A DNA stretch of 6,019 nt from Alphaproteobacteria bacterium (GTDB lineage Bacteria; Pseudomonadota; Alphaproteobacteria; Micavibrionales; CSBR16-224), in NCBI GenBank assembly GCA_007116755.1, contig SKHU01000080.1:1-6019 (forward strand). Reading direction: 5' to 3'. A program made the translations under genes and the position numbers. Below the pieces are notes generated by a model, which saw only the letters and a list, made by a program, of their open reading frames with translations, was not told where the DNA came from and made no database searches. Shown piece after piece: positions 5,171 through 6,019 of this stretch (the first letter of the stretch is position 1; every line of letters starts with the position of its first letter).

Positions 5171-6019
5171 ATGTCACTTGCACCGTCGAATACAAATACG
5201 AATACGGAGAAAACAATGGAAGAAACGCGCCGCAACAAAACGGGGCTGGAGGAATTTTGGATGCCGTTTTCGGCCAACCGCCAGTTCAAATCCAAACCGC
5301 GCCTGTTTACCGGTGCGGATAAAATGCATTATACCACCGATGACGGGCGCAGGGTTCTGGATGCGACGGCAGGGCTGTGGTGCTGCAATATCGGCCATAA
5401 TAATCCGAAAGTTGTGGAGGCCGTGCAAAAACAGATTGCCGAGCTGGATTACGCGCCGGCTTTTCAAATGGGGCACCCGAAAGCCTTTGAACTGGCAACA
5501 AAGCTGATCGAATTTATGCCGGAAAATATGGGGCATGTGTTTTTCACCAATTCGGGATCGGAATCGGTGGATACGGCGCTGAAAATCGCGCTGGCCTATC
5601 ATAACATCCGCGGAGAAGCCGGACGCACCCGCCTTGTCGGGCGCGAGCGCGGCTATCACGGCGTCGGTTTCGGCGGCATTTCCGTCGGCGGCATCCCCAA
5701 TAACCGCCGCTTTTTCGGAACGCTGCTGACAGGCGTGGATCATCTGCCGCATACGCATCTGCCGCAGAAAAACGCCTTCACGCGCGGGCAGCCCGAACAC
5801 GGCGCAGAGCTGGCTGACGATCTGGAGCGTATTGTTGCGCTGCACGGGGCGGAAACAATCGCCGCCGTGATTGTCGAGCCGGTCGCAGGATCAACCGGCG
5901 TGTTGATTCCGCCGAAGGGCTATCTGCAGCGCCTGCGCGATATCTGCACAAAACACGGCATATTGCTGATTTTTGACGAGGTGATCACGGCTTTCGGCCG
6001 TGTCGGCAATGCCGCAACA
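5171..6019 (+). CDS. Class III aminotransferase, beta-alanine (omega-amino acid):pyruvate type, 3' end outside window
   Basis: PLP-dependent cytoplasmic fold-type I enzyme. The closest recognisable type is omega-amino acid:pyruvate transaminase, which converts beta-alanine and pyruvate to malonate semialdehyde and alanine. The 283 codons present (of about 440-450) contain 'FWMPFSANRQFK', 'LDATAGLWCCNIGHNNP', the phosphate-binding 'FTNSGSESVDTALKIA', 'GYHGVGFGGISVGGIPNNRRFFG', 'VDHLPHTHLP', 'VIVEPVAGSTGVLIPP' and 'LLIFDEVITAFGRVG' with the PLP-ring Asp. The Schiff-base Lys lies beyond the edge. ATG 5171 has AAAGGA (5157-5162) 8 nt upstream. A second in-frame ATG at 5216 also has a good GGAG (5206-5209), so the first 15 residues (an Asn-Thr repeat) may be absent from some or all product. 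The gene is 19 nt after the symporter stop, so the two are very likely one operon. Other omega-transaminase substrates remain possible. Confidence 0.9.
   Translation, partial: MSLAPSNTNTNTEKTMEETRRNKTGLEEFWMPFSANRQFKSKPRLFTGADKMHYTTDDGRRVLDATAGLWCCNIGHNNPKVVEAVQKQIAELDYAPAFQMGHPKAFELATKLIEFMPENMGHVFFTNSGSESVDTALKIALAYHNIRGEAGRTRLVGRERGYHGVGFGGISVGGIPNNRRFFGTLLTGVDHLPHTHLPQKNAFTRGQPEHGAELADDLERIVALHGAETIAAVIVEPVAGSTGVLIPPKGYLQRLRDICTKHGILLIFDEVITAFGRVGNAAT
5189..5206 (+). repeat. Three tandem 6-bp repeats (AATACA/AATACG) encoding Asn-Thr
   Basis: Codons 7-12 of the aminotransferase from ATG 5171 read AAT-ACA-AAT-ACG-AAT-ACG, giving NTNTNT. The tract lies between two usable starts and overlaps the first base of the GGAG serving ATG 5216. 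A copy-number change would lengthen the non-conserved N-terminus by two residues per unit without disturbing the frame. Confidence 0.6.

Overview
The window looks like part of a moderately GC-rich proteobacterial chromosome, most likely alphaproteobacterial. The reasons are the bacterial-transglutaminase-like cysteine peptidase (BTLCP, DUF920), the NCS1 permease next to a beta-alanine:pyruvate-type aminotransferase, and the codon choice (many GCG, CTG, GGC and AAA codons). No phage, IS, tRNA, rRNA or CRISPR signature is visible, and the taxon is an inference.

Layout. (1) Positions 1-738, minus strand: a two-gene unit made of a small two-helix membrane protein (469-738) and a nitronate monooxygenase (1-497, cut by the left edge). 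The second gene starts inside the first (29-nt overlap). (2) Positions 739-841: a short AT-rich divergent spacer. (3) Positions 842-2527, plus strand: one DUF4140/DUF4139 (MuiA-family) exported protein, interrupted by an in-frame TAA at codon 247. The remaining 314 codons stay open in the same frame. (4) Positions 2532-3419, minus strand: an exported BTLCP protease with an intact Cys-His-Asp triad, convergent with gene 3 and only 4 nt away. It has an odd Lys/His-rich N-terminus built partly from a 12-bp tandem repeat. (5) Positions 3420-3672: a divergent regulatory region with a plausible promoter for the next genes and a perfect 10-bp direct repeat just upstream of it. (6) Positions 3673-5151, plus strand: an NCS1 nucleobase/hydantoin-type cation symporter. 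Nineteen nt downstream is a class III aminotransferase of the omega-amino acid (beta-alanine):pyruvate type (5171 to the right edge).

How the genes may work together. The symporter and aminotransferase look like a co-transcribed catabolic unit. The permease would import a pyrimidine, dihydropyrimidine or hydantoin-like ring, and the aminotransferase would convert the beta-alanine (or other omega-amino acid) left after ring opening into malonate semialdehyde. The ring-opening enzymes are not in the window, so the pathway is inferred. The other genes have no obvious functional link to this unit.

I did not find a clearly new biological system. The points most worth a second look are the in-frame stop in the MuiA-family gene, the repeat-built basic/His-rich leader of the protease, the direct repeats before the symporter promoter, and the Asn that replaces the usual Gln in the symporter's predicted substrate site.
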